A DNA stretch of 34,050 bases from Deltaproteobacteria bacterium (GCA_018333535.1 JAGXTA010000022.1:1-34050), one strand, 5' to 3'; shown: positions 23,294 to 31,728, counted from the first letter of the stretch. Numbers and translations are program-made. The notes: generated by a model not told the origin, from the sequence alone.

Positions 23294-25357
23294 ATGAAAG
23301 AACTGCTTTTGGAGATCGGGACAGAGGAGATACCAGCCGGATTTATCCCGAAGGCTTTGTCCGATCTGAAAGAACTTGTGCAGAAAGAGTTTGAAGCCAA
23401 CCGGATCGATTTTAAGGGAATCCAAACCCTGGGAACGCCCAGGCGGATCGTTCTCTATATCGAGTCCGTTTCAGAGAAACAGAGAGATGAAGAGATAAAA
23501 AAGATAGGGCCTTCGAAAGCGGCTTCCTTCGATTCCAGTGGCAAGCCCACAAAGGCGGCGATCGGTTTTGCAAAAGGTCAATCGGTTCCTGTTGAATCTC
23601 TTGAGGTGATTCAGGCAGAGAAGGGAGAATATGTCTGTGCCATTAGAAGAGAGACCGGAAGACCGACCATGGAAATCCTCCCTCACGTTCTTCCCGGCGT
23701 CATTCTTTCCATTCCCTTTCAGAAGTCGATGAGATGGGCAGAGGGGTCGATCCGGTTTGCCAGGCCCATTCACTGGATCCTCGGCCTCTTCGGAGGAGAG
23801 GTCATCCCTTTCGAAATGGGGGATGTCCGGAGTGGAAATATCACGTATGGTCATCGGTTCATGCATCCCGATCCCATTACAGTGACGGATTTTAAAACCT
23901 ATTTGCAGAAGATGGGCGAGGCTTTCGTCATTGTCGATCCGGCCGAGAGAAAGAAAAGAATAGAAGACGGGATGACCCGGGAAGGAGCCAGGGTTTCCGG
24001 GAAAGTCTTAAAGGATGAGGAACTTCTCAACGAGGTTAACTTTCTGGTGGAATATCCTCTCCCCCTTTGCGGGAGTTTTGAGGAAAGATTTCTCTCCCTG
24101 CCAAAGGAGGTGGTCATCCATTCGATGAAAGAGCATCAGAGATACTTTCCACTGATAGACGACCATGGAAGATTACTGCCCCATTTCATCTGCATCAGCA
24201 ATATTGTCCCTAAAGATGAGAAGGTGGTGGTGAAGGGGAATGAGCGCGTCCTCAAGGCAAGGCTTTCCGATGCGGCTTTCTTCTTCGAAGACGATATGAA
24301 AATTACCCTCGAAAAAAGGGTGGAACTGTTGAAGAAGGTGGTTTTCCAGGCAAAACTTGGGACTTCCTACGAGAAGGTGATGCGATTTAAAAACCTGGCC
24401 TCTTTTATTGTGGAGCGCATCAATCCGAAACTCCGGCAGGCCGTGGAGAGAGCGGCCCTCCTGTGCAAGGCCGATCTGGTGACCGGAATGGTCGGGGAGT
24501 TTCCAAAACTTCAGGGGATCGTGGGCAGAGAATATGGACGTCTGTCCGGGGAAAAGGCAGAAGTTTACGAGGCGATCTATGAGCACTACCTGCCAGGTTT
24601 TTCGGGAGACCGACTGCCTTCGAGCCCTGTCGGGGATATTGTCAGCATCGCCGACAAAATGAATACGATCGTGGGTTGTTTTGGCGTAGGCCTTGTGCCA
24701 ACCGGAACAGCCGATCCTTTTGGCCTGAGGCGCCAGGCGCTGGGGATCATCCGGATCATCCTCGAGAAGGAATATTCTCTCTCACTGGGCGAATTGATTG
24801 AAGAGAGCGGCTGGCAATTGAACGAGAAGATGGAGCGACCTTTTACCGAATTGAAGACAGAGGTTCTGGATTTCCTCCGGATCCGCTACCAGAACTTCCT
24901 TCTCGATAAGGGATATCCTTTTGATGTGATCGAAGCTGTCCTTTCAACTTCCTTTGATCAACTGTTGGATGTCCAGCGCCGGATCGACGCATTAAGGGAG
25001 GCAAAAGAGTGGAAAGACTTCGAATCGATTGTGATCGGCTTTAAACGGGCGATGAATATCCTGAAGGGAGCGCCTTCAGGGAAGGGAATCGATCCGTCCC
25101 TCTTCTCCGAACCTGCCGAGCAGAATCTTTATCAATCGTTTCTTAAAGCCGGGGAAAGAATTGGTCTTCATCTCAGCAAAAAAGATTATCCTTCAGCACT
25201 TCTGGAGATGACCCAAATGAAGAAGCCGATAGACGACTTTTTCGATGGGGTGATGGTCATGGTTGAAGATGAGGCCATCCGGAATAACCGCCTCGCCCTC
25301 TTAGATGACATAGGCCAACTCTTCCTCAGATTCGCCGACTTCTCCAAACTTACATAG
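23294..25357 (+). CDS. glyS: Glycine--tRNA ligase beta subunit
   Basis: The protein has 687 residues. The ATG at 23294 follows AAAGGACCG and gives the standard MKELLLEIGTEEIPAGF start. GlyS contributes tRNA recognition to the alpha2beta2 enzyme. The N-terminal B3/B4-like part, an HD-like domain (VHSMKEHQRYFPL and SIADKMNTIVGCF) and the C-terminal anticodon-binding helices (ADPFGLRRQALGIIRI through the DALRE motif) are all present. The protein ends DDIGQLFLRFADFSKLT. A diverged second copy of the last 12 codons plus stop occurs at 26836-26874, beyond the next gene. See findings. Confidence 0.95.
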   Translation: MKELLLEIGTEEIPAGFIPKALSDLKELVQKEFEANRIDFKGIQTLGTPRRIVLYIESVSEKQRDEEIKKIGPSKAASFDSSGKPTKAAIGFAKGQSVPVESLEVIQAEKGEYVCAIRRETGRPTMEILPHVLPGVILSIPFQKSMRWAEGSIRFARPIHWILGLFGGEVIPFEMGDVRSGNITYGHRFMHPDPITVTDFKTYLQKMGEAFVIVDPAERKKRIEDGMTREGARVSGKVLKDEELLNEVNFLVEYPLPLCGSFEERFLSLPKEVVIHSMKEHQRYFPLIDDHGRLLPHFICISNIVPKDEKVVVKGNERVLKARLSDAAFFFEDDMKITLEKRVELLKKVVFQAKLGTSYEKVMRFKNLASFIVERINPKLRQAVERAALLCKADLVTGMVGEFPKLQGIVGREYGRLSGEKAEVYEAIYEHYLPGFSGDRLPSSPVGDIVSIADKMNTIVGCFGVGLVPTGTADPFGLRRQALGIIRIILEKEYSLSLGELIEESGWQLNEKMERPFTELKTEVLDFLRIRYQNFLLDKGYPFDVIEAVLSTSFDQLLDVQRRIDALREAKEWKDFESIVIGFKRAMNILKGAPSGKGIDPSLFSEPAEQNLYQSFLKAGERIGLHLSKKDYPSALLEMTQMKKPIDDFFDGVMVMVEDEAIRNNRLALLDDIGQLFLRFADFSKLT

Positions 25358-25581
25358 CCCTAAAGTGAACCCATTACCCTACCTTGATACCTTTTTCATG
25401 AAAAAGTATCACCTCACATATCCCCTCAGAAGTTATGGGTTGTTTAAATTAGCTACAACTTGTAACTCAGCCCTTTAGGGCTGAATTTTTCAGGGCTCCT
25501 GCGGCAGGGCCCTGAGTTACATATTCGACAAGCCGTTTTATCCCTCGTAACTGAGGAATTACGACATCACAAAAAATTCTA
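25358..25581. other. Intergenic region with two hairpins downstream of glyS
   Basis: No gene is present. A near-perfect hairpin, TGATACCTTTTTC/GAAAAAGTATCA with one bulged base, lies at about 25389-25414. A larger one with arms TGTAACTCAG (25461-25470) and CTGAGTTACA (25512-25521) contains inner hairpins AGCCCT/AGGGCT. Either could end the glyS transcript, although neither is followed by a long T-run. Confidence 0.55.
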
Positions 25582-25610
25582 TTGACAATCAAGGAATTAC
25601 TTTGTATTCT
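25582..25610 (+). promoter_or_regulatory. Sigma70-type promoter for the ATPase gene
   Basis: TTGACA (25582-25587), a 17-base spacer, then TATTCT (25605-25610). The predicted start of transcription, near 25617, leaves a leader of about 45 bases before the TTG start. Confidence 0.7.
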
Positions 25611-25661
25611 TTTTGCATAATTCAATTAGAATAATTCACAATGAATAATCAGGAGGCTTAA

Positions 25662-26780
25662 TTGCGGAATCCATTTACATTAGGGATAGTCCAGCGGAAG
25701 GATTTCTGCAATCGAGAGGCGGAAATAAAGGATCTCCTCCGCTATGCGAGAAATGGGGATAATGTTATTCTCTTCTCTCCGCGGCGGTACGGTAAGTCAT
25801 CGCTCATAAAAATAGTTTTGGAACTGCTTGAAAAAGAGGGATTCTTGGCAGTGTATGTCGATCTCTTCCCTGTCTCCTCAGAACAAGACTTTATTTCAAG
25901 GTTTTCTTCCGGGGTATTAAAGGGAATTGGAAAAGGGGTTGATCCTCGGAGCCTTGGAGACAGGATCGCAAATCTCTTTAAGAGATTAATTCCAAACATT
26001 GAAGTCAAGCCTGATGGCTATGCTCTCTCCGTTAAATTTGATCAAACGGCAGAAACGGGATTACTTCTTGATGACCTGATGGAAGGCCTTTATGCTCATG
26101 TCAAGAGGAAAAAGCTAAAGGCATGCATCGCACTCGATGAATTTCAGGAGATTACAGAACTTCCTGAATCCAAAAAAATAGAGGGGATATTGAGGTCTCA
26201 TATTCAGTTTCATAAGGAGATAACCTATTTTTATGTGGGAAGCCGTCGACGAATACTGAATGATATGTTTTTAAATAAGAGCCGTCCTTTCTATAAGAGC
26301 GCTTTTTCGTATACATTGAAGGAGATCGCCAGAGAAGAATTCGTTTCCTATATTGAAAAGAGGTTTAAAGATACAGGGAAGACATGTTCCGAAGAGATTG
26401 CTAAAAAGATGTATGATACGGTAAGAGGCTATCCCTACTATGTCCAGAAGCTGGCGTCGATTACATGGGATATGTCTGCAAAAAAATGTGATAGCAAGAT
26501 ATTAGAAACTGCCCACCATGTTTTAATCACAATGGAAACGAATGATTTCGAAGGGATCTGGAGTGGCCTCACCTTGATACAGAAGGCGGTATTAAAAGCA
26601 ATTGCCAAAGAGCCTACTGCCTCACCGTATGGAAGAGAATTTCTTGAAAGACATCGCCTATCGATAGGAGGCACACAAAGGGCCATAAAAGCCCTTTTTT
26701 CCAGAGACCTCATCGAGAAGGATGATAAAAATATTCACAGATTAACAGATCCCGTAATGGAAACGTGGCTGCGTGAGTAG
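25662..26780 (+). CDS. AAA/STAND-type ATPase (archaeal ATPase-like family)
   Basis: The protein has 372 residues. It starts at a TTG preceded by AGGAGG with 5-base spacing. FSPRRYGKSSLIK is the Walker A (Lys45). CIALDEFQEI near 154-163 is the Walker B with catalytic Asp-Glu. VGSRRRIL is a sensor-like strand, and FYKSAFSYTLKEI and a C-terminal winged helix (TLIQKAVLKAIAKEPTASPYG and GGTQRAIKALFSRDLIEKDD) follow. This layout matches the archaeal-type ATPases related to STAND NTPases, which often occur as lone mobile or defence-associated genes with no known partner. It has no nuclease or integrase domain. It is more AT-rich than glyS, has its own promoter, and lies between two copies of the glyS 3' end, all consistent with acquisition. 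Confidence 0.8.
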   Translation: MRNPFTLGIVQRKDFCNREAEIKDLLRYARNGDNVILFSPRRYGKSSLIKIVLELLEKEGFLAVYVDLFPVSSEQDFISRFSSGVLKGIGKGVDPRSLGDRIANLFKRLIPNIEVKPDGYALSVKFDQTAETGLLLDDLMEGLYAHVKRKKLKACIALDEFQEITELPESKKIEGILRSHIQFHKEITYFYVGSRRRILNDMFLNKSRPFYKSAFSYTLKEIAREEFVSYIEKRFKDTGKTCSEEIAKKMYDTVRGYPYYVQKLASITWDMSAKKCDSKILETAHHVLITMETNDFEGIWSGLTLIQKAVLKAIAKEPTASPYGREFLERHRLSIGGTQRAIKALFSRDLIEKDDKNIHRLTDPVMETWLRE

Positions 26781-26835
26781 TTACCGAGAAATGGCCATTC
26801 TGAAAATCCCCTAAACAATTGTCCCCTTCGTTTCC

Positions 26836-26874
26836 CTCCTTCTCCGAATCGCCGACTTCTCAAAACTCACCTGA
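26836..26874 (+). pseudogene. Diverged copy of the glyS 3' end (last 12 codons plus stop)
   Basis: Read in one frame, this segment encodes LLLRIADFSKLT followed by a stop. The true glyS end at 25319-25357 encodes LFLRFADFSKLT and stop. The DNA agrees at 30 of 39 positions, including an unbroken TCGCCGACTTCTC, and most differences are at third codon positions. Resemblance stops on both sides of this segment. Confidence 0.7.
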
Positions 26875-26939
26875 TCCCCAACGATACCCTTCACCTCCAG
26901 TGGCCTACTCCTCAATACCCTCTCTCCTGGGAGACTATA

Positions 26940-27135
26940 TCGTAAGGCCGTTTATGGTTCGATAGAGCCTTTCCTGAGCGAACCGTTCACCCTTCGAGAG
27001 CCTCAGGGCGAACGGTTTTTTCCGAATGTCCTGAGCGAAGTCGAAGGAAGGGCTCACCACGAACGGACCACAGCACATTAAAAATCAATTACTTAACCGT
27101 TCGTCCTGAGCGTGTCGAAGGGCGAACGGTGAATT
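26940..27135. repeat. CGAACGGT/ACCGTTCG inverted-repeat cluster with CTGAGCGAAG units
   Basis: Contains AACCGTTCACCCTTCGAGAG then CAGGGCGAACGGTTTTTTC (hairpin plus T-run, a possible terminator at about 26979-27024), CCTGAGCGAAGTCGAAGG, and later AACCGTTCGTCCTGAGCGTG and TCGAAGGGCGAACGGT. This is a dispersed CCTTCGA...TGAGC type repeat. Between 26781 and 27178 no gene other than the glyS fragment is seen. Confidence 0.6.
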
Positions 27136-27178
27136 ACGACACAGTCTCTGGCAGGGGTGAGGGGGCGTTTAACATAGG

Positions 27179-27207
27179 TTGACAACTTTACTTAGGTGTG
27201 CTACATT
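27179..27207 (+). promoter_or_regulatory. Sigma70-type promoter of the CopG/PIN toxin-antitoxin operon
   Basis: TTGACA (27179-27184), a 17-base spacer and TACATT (27202-27207). The leader is very short, with AAGGAGG at 27215-27221 and ATG at 27228. Confidence 0.65.
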
Positions 27208-27227
27208 GCGTTACAAGGAGGTTAGAG

Positions 27228-27446
27228 ATGAATCAGACCCTGACCATTAGAATTCCTGACGAGTTAAGAGAGGAACTTCAGGAGATAAGCAGAGCAGAAG
27301 GAAAACCTATCAGCGATCTGGTGAGAGAATCGTTACGGAAATACATCGCTATCTATCGATTCCGAAAACTTCGCAATATGGTTCTCCCTTTTGCAGAAGC
27401 CCAGGGCATCCTTACAGATGAAGATGTCTATAAAGAAGTCTCATGA
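27228..27446 (+). CDS. Ribbon-helix-helix (CopG-family) antitoxin
   Basis: This 72-residue protein starts at an ATG 6 bases after AAGGAGG. The N-terminus QTLTIRIPDELREELQEISRAEGKPISDLVRESLRKYIA (read as its beta strand LTIRIP, helix ELREELQEI and helix SDLVRESLRKYI) is a standard ribbon-helix-helix DNA-binding domain. The C-terminal tail would bind the toxin. Such antitoxins dimerise on their own promoter and repress the operon. The stop codon overlaps the start of the PIN toxin gene (ATGA). Confidence 0.85.
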   Translation: MNQTLTIRIPDELREELQEISRAEGKPISDLVRESLRKYIAIYRFRKLRNMVLPFAEAQGILTDEDVYKEVS

Positions 27447-27850
27447 GAGTGATCCTCGATACAAATGTGATTCTGGCCGCATTTGCCAGCAGAGGATTAG
27501 CCAATGCTGTATTTGAACTCTGCCTCGAAAAGCACGAAATTATTATCAGCGAACACATCCTGTCTGAAGTTCGAAGAAATTTACAGAAAAAATTGAAAAT
27601 GCCCGAAGAAAAGATCAAGAGGATCATCCAATACCTCAGAGAGTTTTGCACCATAACCGCCTATAAGAGATTAGACAAAATGGTTTGTCGAGACCCGGAT
27701 GATGTTAAAATTTTAGGTCTTTCTGAAGTCGCAAAACCGGATTATATCATTACAGGAGATATGGACCTCCTTGCCCTGAAGGAATTCCATTCCATACCCA
27801 TCATCACTCCGAGAGAGTTTTGGGAAATATCAAAAAGCAAAAGGACATGA
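27443..27850 (+). CDS. PIN-domain toxin (COG1569-type)
   Basis: This 135-residue protein is a PIN-domain ribonuclease of the putative toxin component family. Acidic residues of the active site are Asp6 in VILDTNVILAAF, Glu in SEHILSEVRRNL (about 42), the CRDPDDVKIL acidic pair near 83-86, and TGDMDLLAL near 105. It ends with the family's IPIITPREFWE. As a Mg-dependent RNase it is expected to be neutralised by the RHH protein encoded just upstream with a 4-base overlap. Length and all motifs are normal, so the pair looks functional. Confidence 0.85.
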   Translation: MRVILDTNVILAAFASRGLANAVFELCLEKHEIIISEHILSEVRRNLQKKLKMPEEKIKRIIQYLREFCTITAYKRLDKMVCRDPDDVKILGLSEVAKPDYIITGDMDLLALKEFHSIPIITPREFWEISKSKRT

Positions 27851-27908
27851 GTAATAAATTTAAGGAGACATCGTCATTAAACGTGACGACATAAGTCTTA
27901 TTAGGTTT

Positions 27909-27994
27909 GTCATTCCGGACTTGATCCGGAATCCAGTTTTTTTCTGGATTCCCGCTGAAGTTTACCCCGTACTTGATACGGGGCGGGAATGACA
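27909..27994. repeat. GTCATTCC-type palindromic repeat
   Basis: From GTCATTCCGGACTTGATCCG to CGGGGCGGGAATGACA, with internal ATCCAG/CTGGAT. Same family as 15739-15820, 20249-20343 and 22049-22155. Confidence 0.75.
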
Positions 27995-28058
27995 GGCTCT
28001 GGCATGATTAATGTCCCTATGTATAATTCGACCCATTTTCACTTGACACTTGAGGGTA

Positions 28059-28086
28059 GGGGAGGCTTTGGCCTCCCCAATTTTTT
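28059..28086 (+). terminator. Strong rho-independent terminator
   Basis: GGGGAGGC (28059-28066), loop TTTG, GCCTCCCC (28071-28078), then AA and six Ts (28081-28086). It lies about 210 bases after the PIN toxin gene and is the first clear stop for that operon. Confidence 0.85.
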
Positions 28087-28413
28087 GAATTAGATATAAA
28101 AGGTGGGTAATACTTGAATTGATAAAGACTTTAGGGAAAATTATTTCACCTCACAAGTCCTTACTCCAACATGCTCATCAGAGTTGATGATTACTAATTG
28201 AAAGAGTGGTTAACGAGTCTGTAGAAAAACCCCATCGCTACAATTAAGGGGGGATTTTCGGGGGTCTCTTGACCCCTTCCCTGTATGAGATCGTTGTACA
28301 CAGAGCATCCTGAGAGGTTGCATTTTCTTCCAACTCACCGGTTGCGCGCGAGATTGACTTTTCCTACAGGTTCAACGTTTTAAATCAGCGGTGCCTGGAG
28401 CAATCGGCCAGAG
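28087..28413. other. Intergenic region, possible remnant of a small mobile element
   Basis: No gene is seen. TCTGTAGAAAAA (about 28211-28222) and TTTTCCTACAGG (about 28359-28370) form an imperfect inverted pair (10 of 12) about 150 bp apart, as would the ends of a decayed insertion sequence or MITE. No transposase coding is visible between them. Confidence 0.3.
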
Positions 28414-28743
28414 TTATGTGTCCTTCGTCTCATCCCATATACTCCCTTGCCAGCCGCTTATAAATCCTTTATCCGGACATACTGGACACATCCAGCGTAT
28501 TGTCCCAGGGTCGTCTTCATGAAGTGCAGCTATGATACGCCCCACACAGCGCCGGTGTTGTGGGCGTCTACGACATTGAACGTCCGTTGTCTCGATGCCA
28601 TTTTTGTTGTTTCGGCTTGTTACCGCTTCAATGATGGATCCTAAATAGTCTAACAGCAATTCGGCGCGACGAGGAATATCGATTGCCGGTAGACCATCCT
28701 GATCAAGGAAATGCTCAATATTTGTATACCAGGTGTTCACCAT
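28414..28743 (-). CDS. Conserved hypothetical protein with C-terminal zinc-ribbon-like motif
   Basis: This 109-residue protein starts at an ATG with a poor ribosome binding site. The N-terminal half (YTNIEHFLDQDGLPAIDIP then RRAELLLDYLGSIIEAVTS) is helical. The C-terminal half has RRRPQHRRCVGRIIAAL, then IRWMCPVCPDKGFISGWQGS and IWDE. I recognise the pattern CRRRPGxxxCxGxI...IxWxCPxCxDxGxIxxWxGTxWD from a widespread family of unknown function. The cysteines may bind zinc. Here the last CxxC is followed by Pro-Asp-Lys rather than the usual Gly-Asp, a small deviation. It points the same way as the restriction-modification genes but is 93 bases away from them and not obviously part of that operon. 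Confidence 0.6.
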   Translation of the reverse strand: MVNTWYTNIEHFLDQDGLPAIDIPRRAELLLDYLGSIIEAVTSRNNKNGIETTDVQCRRRPQHRRCVGRIIAALHEDDPGTIRWMCPVCPDKGFISGWQGSIWDETKDT

Positions 28744-28836
28744 AATAGTCAGATTCTATTTTACATAAAGTGGGATTTCACCTATCTCTATGGATCATAG
28801 CGGAATAGCAGTCAGGTTGAGCGTCTTGACGTATCT

Positions 28837-29574
28837 TTAGATCACTTTTTGGACTGAGGTGTAGAGGGCAGGCCAACGTCCTTGACGCAATCGGAATTTA
28901 GTGCCGTGATTATGCCCTGTTCTTGCATCAAAATCGATTAATACATGGCCATCTTCAATGCACTTCACAAACTTATCGAAGGAAAAACCAGCTAAAATAT
29001 ATAGGCTTTCGTATCTGAAATACTCATGTCTGCTCTCGACCTTCGTGTCTGCAATAACATAAAAACAATTTCTTATTTTAGTACCAATCGCATATTTCAG
29101 ATCATCAAATCCCCAATATGGTTCGGGGTTTATTGGTCCGAGCCCGATTCTCGTATCAACAGAAGATAACCAACCCAAAATCTCTAAATTTGCTCGATCT
29201 GCTTTGGATGAGTCAAAAACAAATCGGATTTTCATCGCGCTTCTATCAAGAACTACCGTGAAACCTCGGTTTGTAAAGGCAGTAGCACTTGTAGTCGAAC
29301 GAAAACTCATTTCAGTTTTTGGGTACTTTATACCAGCTTGGGCGTGCGGCCAGCCATAGAGAGGCAAAAGGACTTTCGACACTATTTTTGCAGCTATTGG
29401 AGAAGGTTCAATGTGCTTCAGAGTTATCAGTGAAGCTGAATGCTTCCTTTGCCCTTTCAGCTCCCACTCTCTGGCGTTGGGTATGGGGAGATTGTTCTCT
29501 TGAATTCCAAGCAATTGTTCGAGCGTGTTGCCAACGGTCCCATCACTCTCAAAACTCTTAATCGCTAATCTTAC
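28837..29574 (-). pseudogene. MvaI/BcnI-like restriction endonuclease, 5'-truncated
   Basis: The open frame reads GNTLEQLLGIQENNLPIP, then EWELKGQRKHSASLITLKH, FRSTTSATAFTNRGFTVVLD, and further WGFDDLKYAIGTKIRNCFYV and DGHVLIDFDARTGHNHG. This is the order of motifs of the MvaI/BcnI restriction endonuclease family, where D-x4-ExK forms the metal site. ExK is present (WELK), but the position of the expected Asp (usually P-D before it) is Asn (PNAREWELK). The frame is open to 29574 without a normal start before GNTLEQ; the first usable codon, TTG at 29514, would cut off conserved residues. About 15-20 N-terminal residues appear to be lost. It overlaps the end of the upstream nuclease gene. Confidence 0.55.
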
Positions 29575-30602
29575 TTAACTCTGAGTGTTTCCATTAATTT
29601 CAGACTTTTATGTAACTGCATTTGGATTGTAAATTTAAAACCTTCTGGTGTTAAATAAACATTTTGGTTAGTCTTCGCCAACAAGCCTAAATCAACCGCA
29701 TAATTAGAATACATTCTTGTCGCATTATATTTTGCTTTATCAGTTTGCCAATCAAAAAACTTTCCGGAATGATATGTAAAATATTCATAAAGATGACTCA
29801 TTGGAACAGGATAAGTGTTTTTTGCCAATGCAAAGGTAGCTTCAACAACTGATGCAATACCTAATATTACAGAAGATTCATAAGGATTATGTATGACAAA
29901 ATGTTTTATTAATTCTGCTTGTTCCTCACTTAAACTGTCTTGATAATGTAAATCTCGTGCTTCAATATATTTTTTTCCTAATTCGGTTAATGTAATATCA
30001 TCAGAATTTGGCATCCAATTAATTAATCTCAACTCGCTGGCAAATTTTATTTTGTTATATAAAGTTTTTTTGGAACCACCGACAATATTTTGTAACCCTT
30101 TAAGATTGATAATTTCGTTCAATTCATAGATGAATTTATTTATTAAATGAAGATTCCAGATTCCTATATCAATTGGTTTAATCTCAACAAAGGAAGCAAT
30201 GGGTCTAAGATTGTCATAAAAATAGCTAAGAATTTCTTCAGGGTTATATTCTAAACAGGAAACACCTTCCTGTACTGCAATTTGTCTTTGGTTTTCACGA
30301 ATTGAGGGGCAAAGCAAATAGGGTTGAATTTCACACTGCAATAATTTCCCTGACTTCTGAAAATCAATCAGCTCTTTCTTATACTGCAAAATTTGCTGAA
30401 TAAATTTATTGTGGAATGAAGTTACTTTAAGCTCAATTAAGAGAAACTTTGTTTGATAGGTATAGAGAAGATCGAGCCTTCCTGATGGAATTAATATTTG
30501 ACGGCCAATTAGTCTTGGCTCATCATCAAGATTTAAAATCTTTTTGGTCAATAGAGGAGCACTTACTAAAATATCCTCGATTTGTGTTTCTCTAATATCC
30601 AT
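29571..30602 (-). CDS. NucS-like (PD-(D/E)XK) endonuclease with C-terminal helix-turn-helix region
   Basis: The protein has 343 residues. The N-terminal domain ETQIEDILVSAPLL, then GRLDLLYTYQTKFLLIELKV (Asp44, Glu57, Lys59) is the D...ExK site of NucS/DUF91-type nucleases, followed by QQILQYKKELIDFQ. A middle region (GSKKTLYNKIKFASELRLI) resembles a winged helix. The C-terminal part, which includes SSVILGIASVVEATFALAKN and YSNYAVDLGLLAKT, is conserved-looking but unfamiliar. By position, right after a DNA methyltransferase, it is probably the restriction enzyme of the pair. ATG 30602 is used, while TTG at 30608 overlaps the stop of the preceding 69-residue gene. Base composition is very AT-rich, unlike the core genes. 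Recognition site unknown. Confidence 0.65.
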   Translation of the reverse strand: MDIRETQIEDILVSAPLLTKKILNLDDEPRLIGRQILIPSGRLDLLYTYQTKFLLIELKVTSFHNKFIQQILQYKKELIDFQKSGKLLQCEIQPYLLCPSIRENQRQIAVQEGVSCLEYNPEEILSYFYDNLRPIASFVEIKPIDIGIWNLHLINKFIYELNEIINLKGLQNIVGGSKKTLYNKIKFASELRLINWMPNSDDITLTELGKKYIEARDLHYQDSLSEEQAELIKHFVIHNPYESSVILGIASVVEATFALAKNTYPVPMSHLYEYFTYHSGKFFDWQTDKAKYNATRMYSNYAVDLGLLAKTNQNVYLTPEGFKFTIQMQLHKSLKLMETLRVK

Positions 30603-30604
30603 TT

Positions 30605-30814
30605 TCAATCGTCTATATAGGGATAAAATGTCAACTCATCAGTAATTGTCATTCTCTCAACAATCCATTGCCGTATAACATCTCTTACTTTTCCAATCAT
30701 TTCTATATCCCATTCAATATTTTTGTCAGTAGGATTAACCCTTTGAACAAGTTGAAAAATGGCATTATCAACAAAATCTTGCCTATCAATTTGTTTATCA
30801 GTTAACTCTTTCAT
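30605..30814 (-). CDS. Small protein within the restriction-modification operon
   Basis: This 69-residue acidic protein (KQIDRQDFVDNAIFQLVQRV, NPTDKNIEWDIEMIGKVRDV and ITDELTFYPYIDD) starts at an ATG with an AGGGGGCA site. It overlaps the end of the methyltransferase gene by 17 bases, and its stop codon adjoins the next nuclease start. The tight overlaps on both sides show it is a real, co-translated gene. No domain is recognised. It has no helix-turn-helix typical of C-proteins, so a structural partner of the methyltransferase or nuclease, or an inhibitor, are possible roles. Confidence 0.7.
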   Translation of the reverse strand: MKELTDKQIDRQDFVDNAIFQLVQRVNPTDKNIEWDIEMIGKVRDVIRQWIVERMTITDELTFYPYIDD

Positions 30815-31715
30815 AACATTGCCCCCTATTTAACTTTTTTGGCCATCCGGAAATTCCTATCTGATTTACAAGTTTCGTTCTATCCCAAATAATTATGTTT
30901 CTCAATTCGTATCCTCGTCTTCGAAGTTCTTCTATGAGTGACACATGAATCGTTATTCTTTTGTTTTTCCACCACATGTCAGGCACATTTATTACACAAT
31001 GTCCCTTGGGTTTTAGGAGAGTTAAAAGAGACTGAAAGATGTCACCCATCATATGGGTATATTGTTCAATGGGTAGCGTTCCAAGATCACGAGGGTCTTG
31101 GGAATACTGTTCTATTTTCCCAAGTTGCTCATTATCTCTGAATCTTCTGGACTTGTTCTTTCTGGCTCTATTGAGCAGGTTTGCATAGGGTGGTGATGTC
31201 CAAATTAAACTGACTGTGTTGGGTTGGAGATATTTTGTAATATTCTTGGCATCATCTTGGATAGCAACCTGTCGCGAGCGATTAAACAGGTTTGTATGTT
31301 CACGAAGCCTTTTTTCACAAAGACTAATGTATTTAGGTTGAAGATCGAATCCTACCGCATTCCGATTAAGATCAGTGGCAGCGACAAGGGTTGTTCCACT
31401 TCCAACGAATGGGTCAAGGACTAATTCACCTTGGTGTGTGAATAGCTCTATTACCTTCTTGCATAAGGAAATCGGGAAGGTTGCGGGGTGTACGTTCTTA
31501 TCGCGAATATCTCTTGATTCATAGAAGAACTGCCAGACACCGAGTTGGCTTTTCAACCAATCCTTGGCGGTCATGCAGTTAATGTGAGTTTTTGGGCAGT
31601 TACAGGTTCTGGTATACCCAATAGAGAGGGAAGTCTCATATTCTACAGAACCTTCCCTCACAATGTAGTCAGTGGGCTTATATTCCTCTTTTTTTCTTGG
31701 CTTCACGGTTTTCAT
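30798..31715 (-). CDS. DNA methyltransferase (SPPY type, N4-cytosine or N6-adenine)
   Basis: The protein has 305 residues. Motif I is VLDPFVGSGTT (AdoMet binding, 101-109), preceded by RDIRDKNVHPATFPISLCKK, and motif IV is WTSPPYANL (173-177), followed by KPKGHCVINVPDMWW. SPPY usually indicates N4-cytosine methylation but is also found in some N6-adenine enzymes. Motif I comes before motif IV. The C-terminus ends GWPKKLNRGQCYERVN; relatives I recall continue with a conserved ITMG..FEYLLDFWRP segment, so this one may be short at its C-terminus. It is the first gene of a four-gene minus-strand operon and would protect host DNA from the following nuclease. Confidence 0.85.
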   Translation of the reverse strand: MKTVKPRKKEEYKPTDYIVREGSVEYETSLSIGYTRTCNCPKTHINCMTAKDWLKSQLGVWQFFYESRDIRDKNVHPATFPISLCKKVIELFTHQGELVLDPFVGSGTTLVAATDLNRNAVGFDLQPKYISLCEKRLREHTNLFNRSRQVAIQDDAKNITKYLQPNTVSLIWTSPPYANLLNRARKNKSRRFRDNEQLGKIEQYSQDPRDLGTLPIEQYTHMMGDIFQSLLTLLKPKGHCVINVPDMWWKNKRITIHVSLIEELRRRGYELRNIIIWDRTKLVNQIGISGWPKKLNRGQCYERVN

Positions 31716-31728
31716 AGTTGCAAAGACT

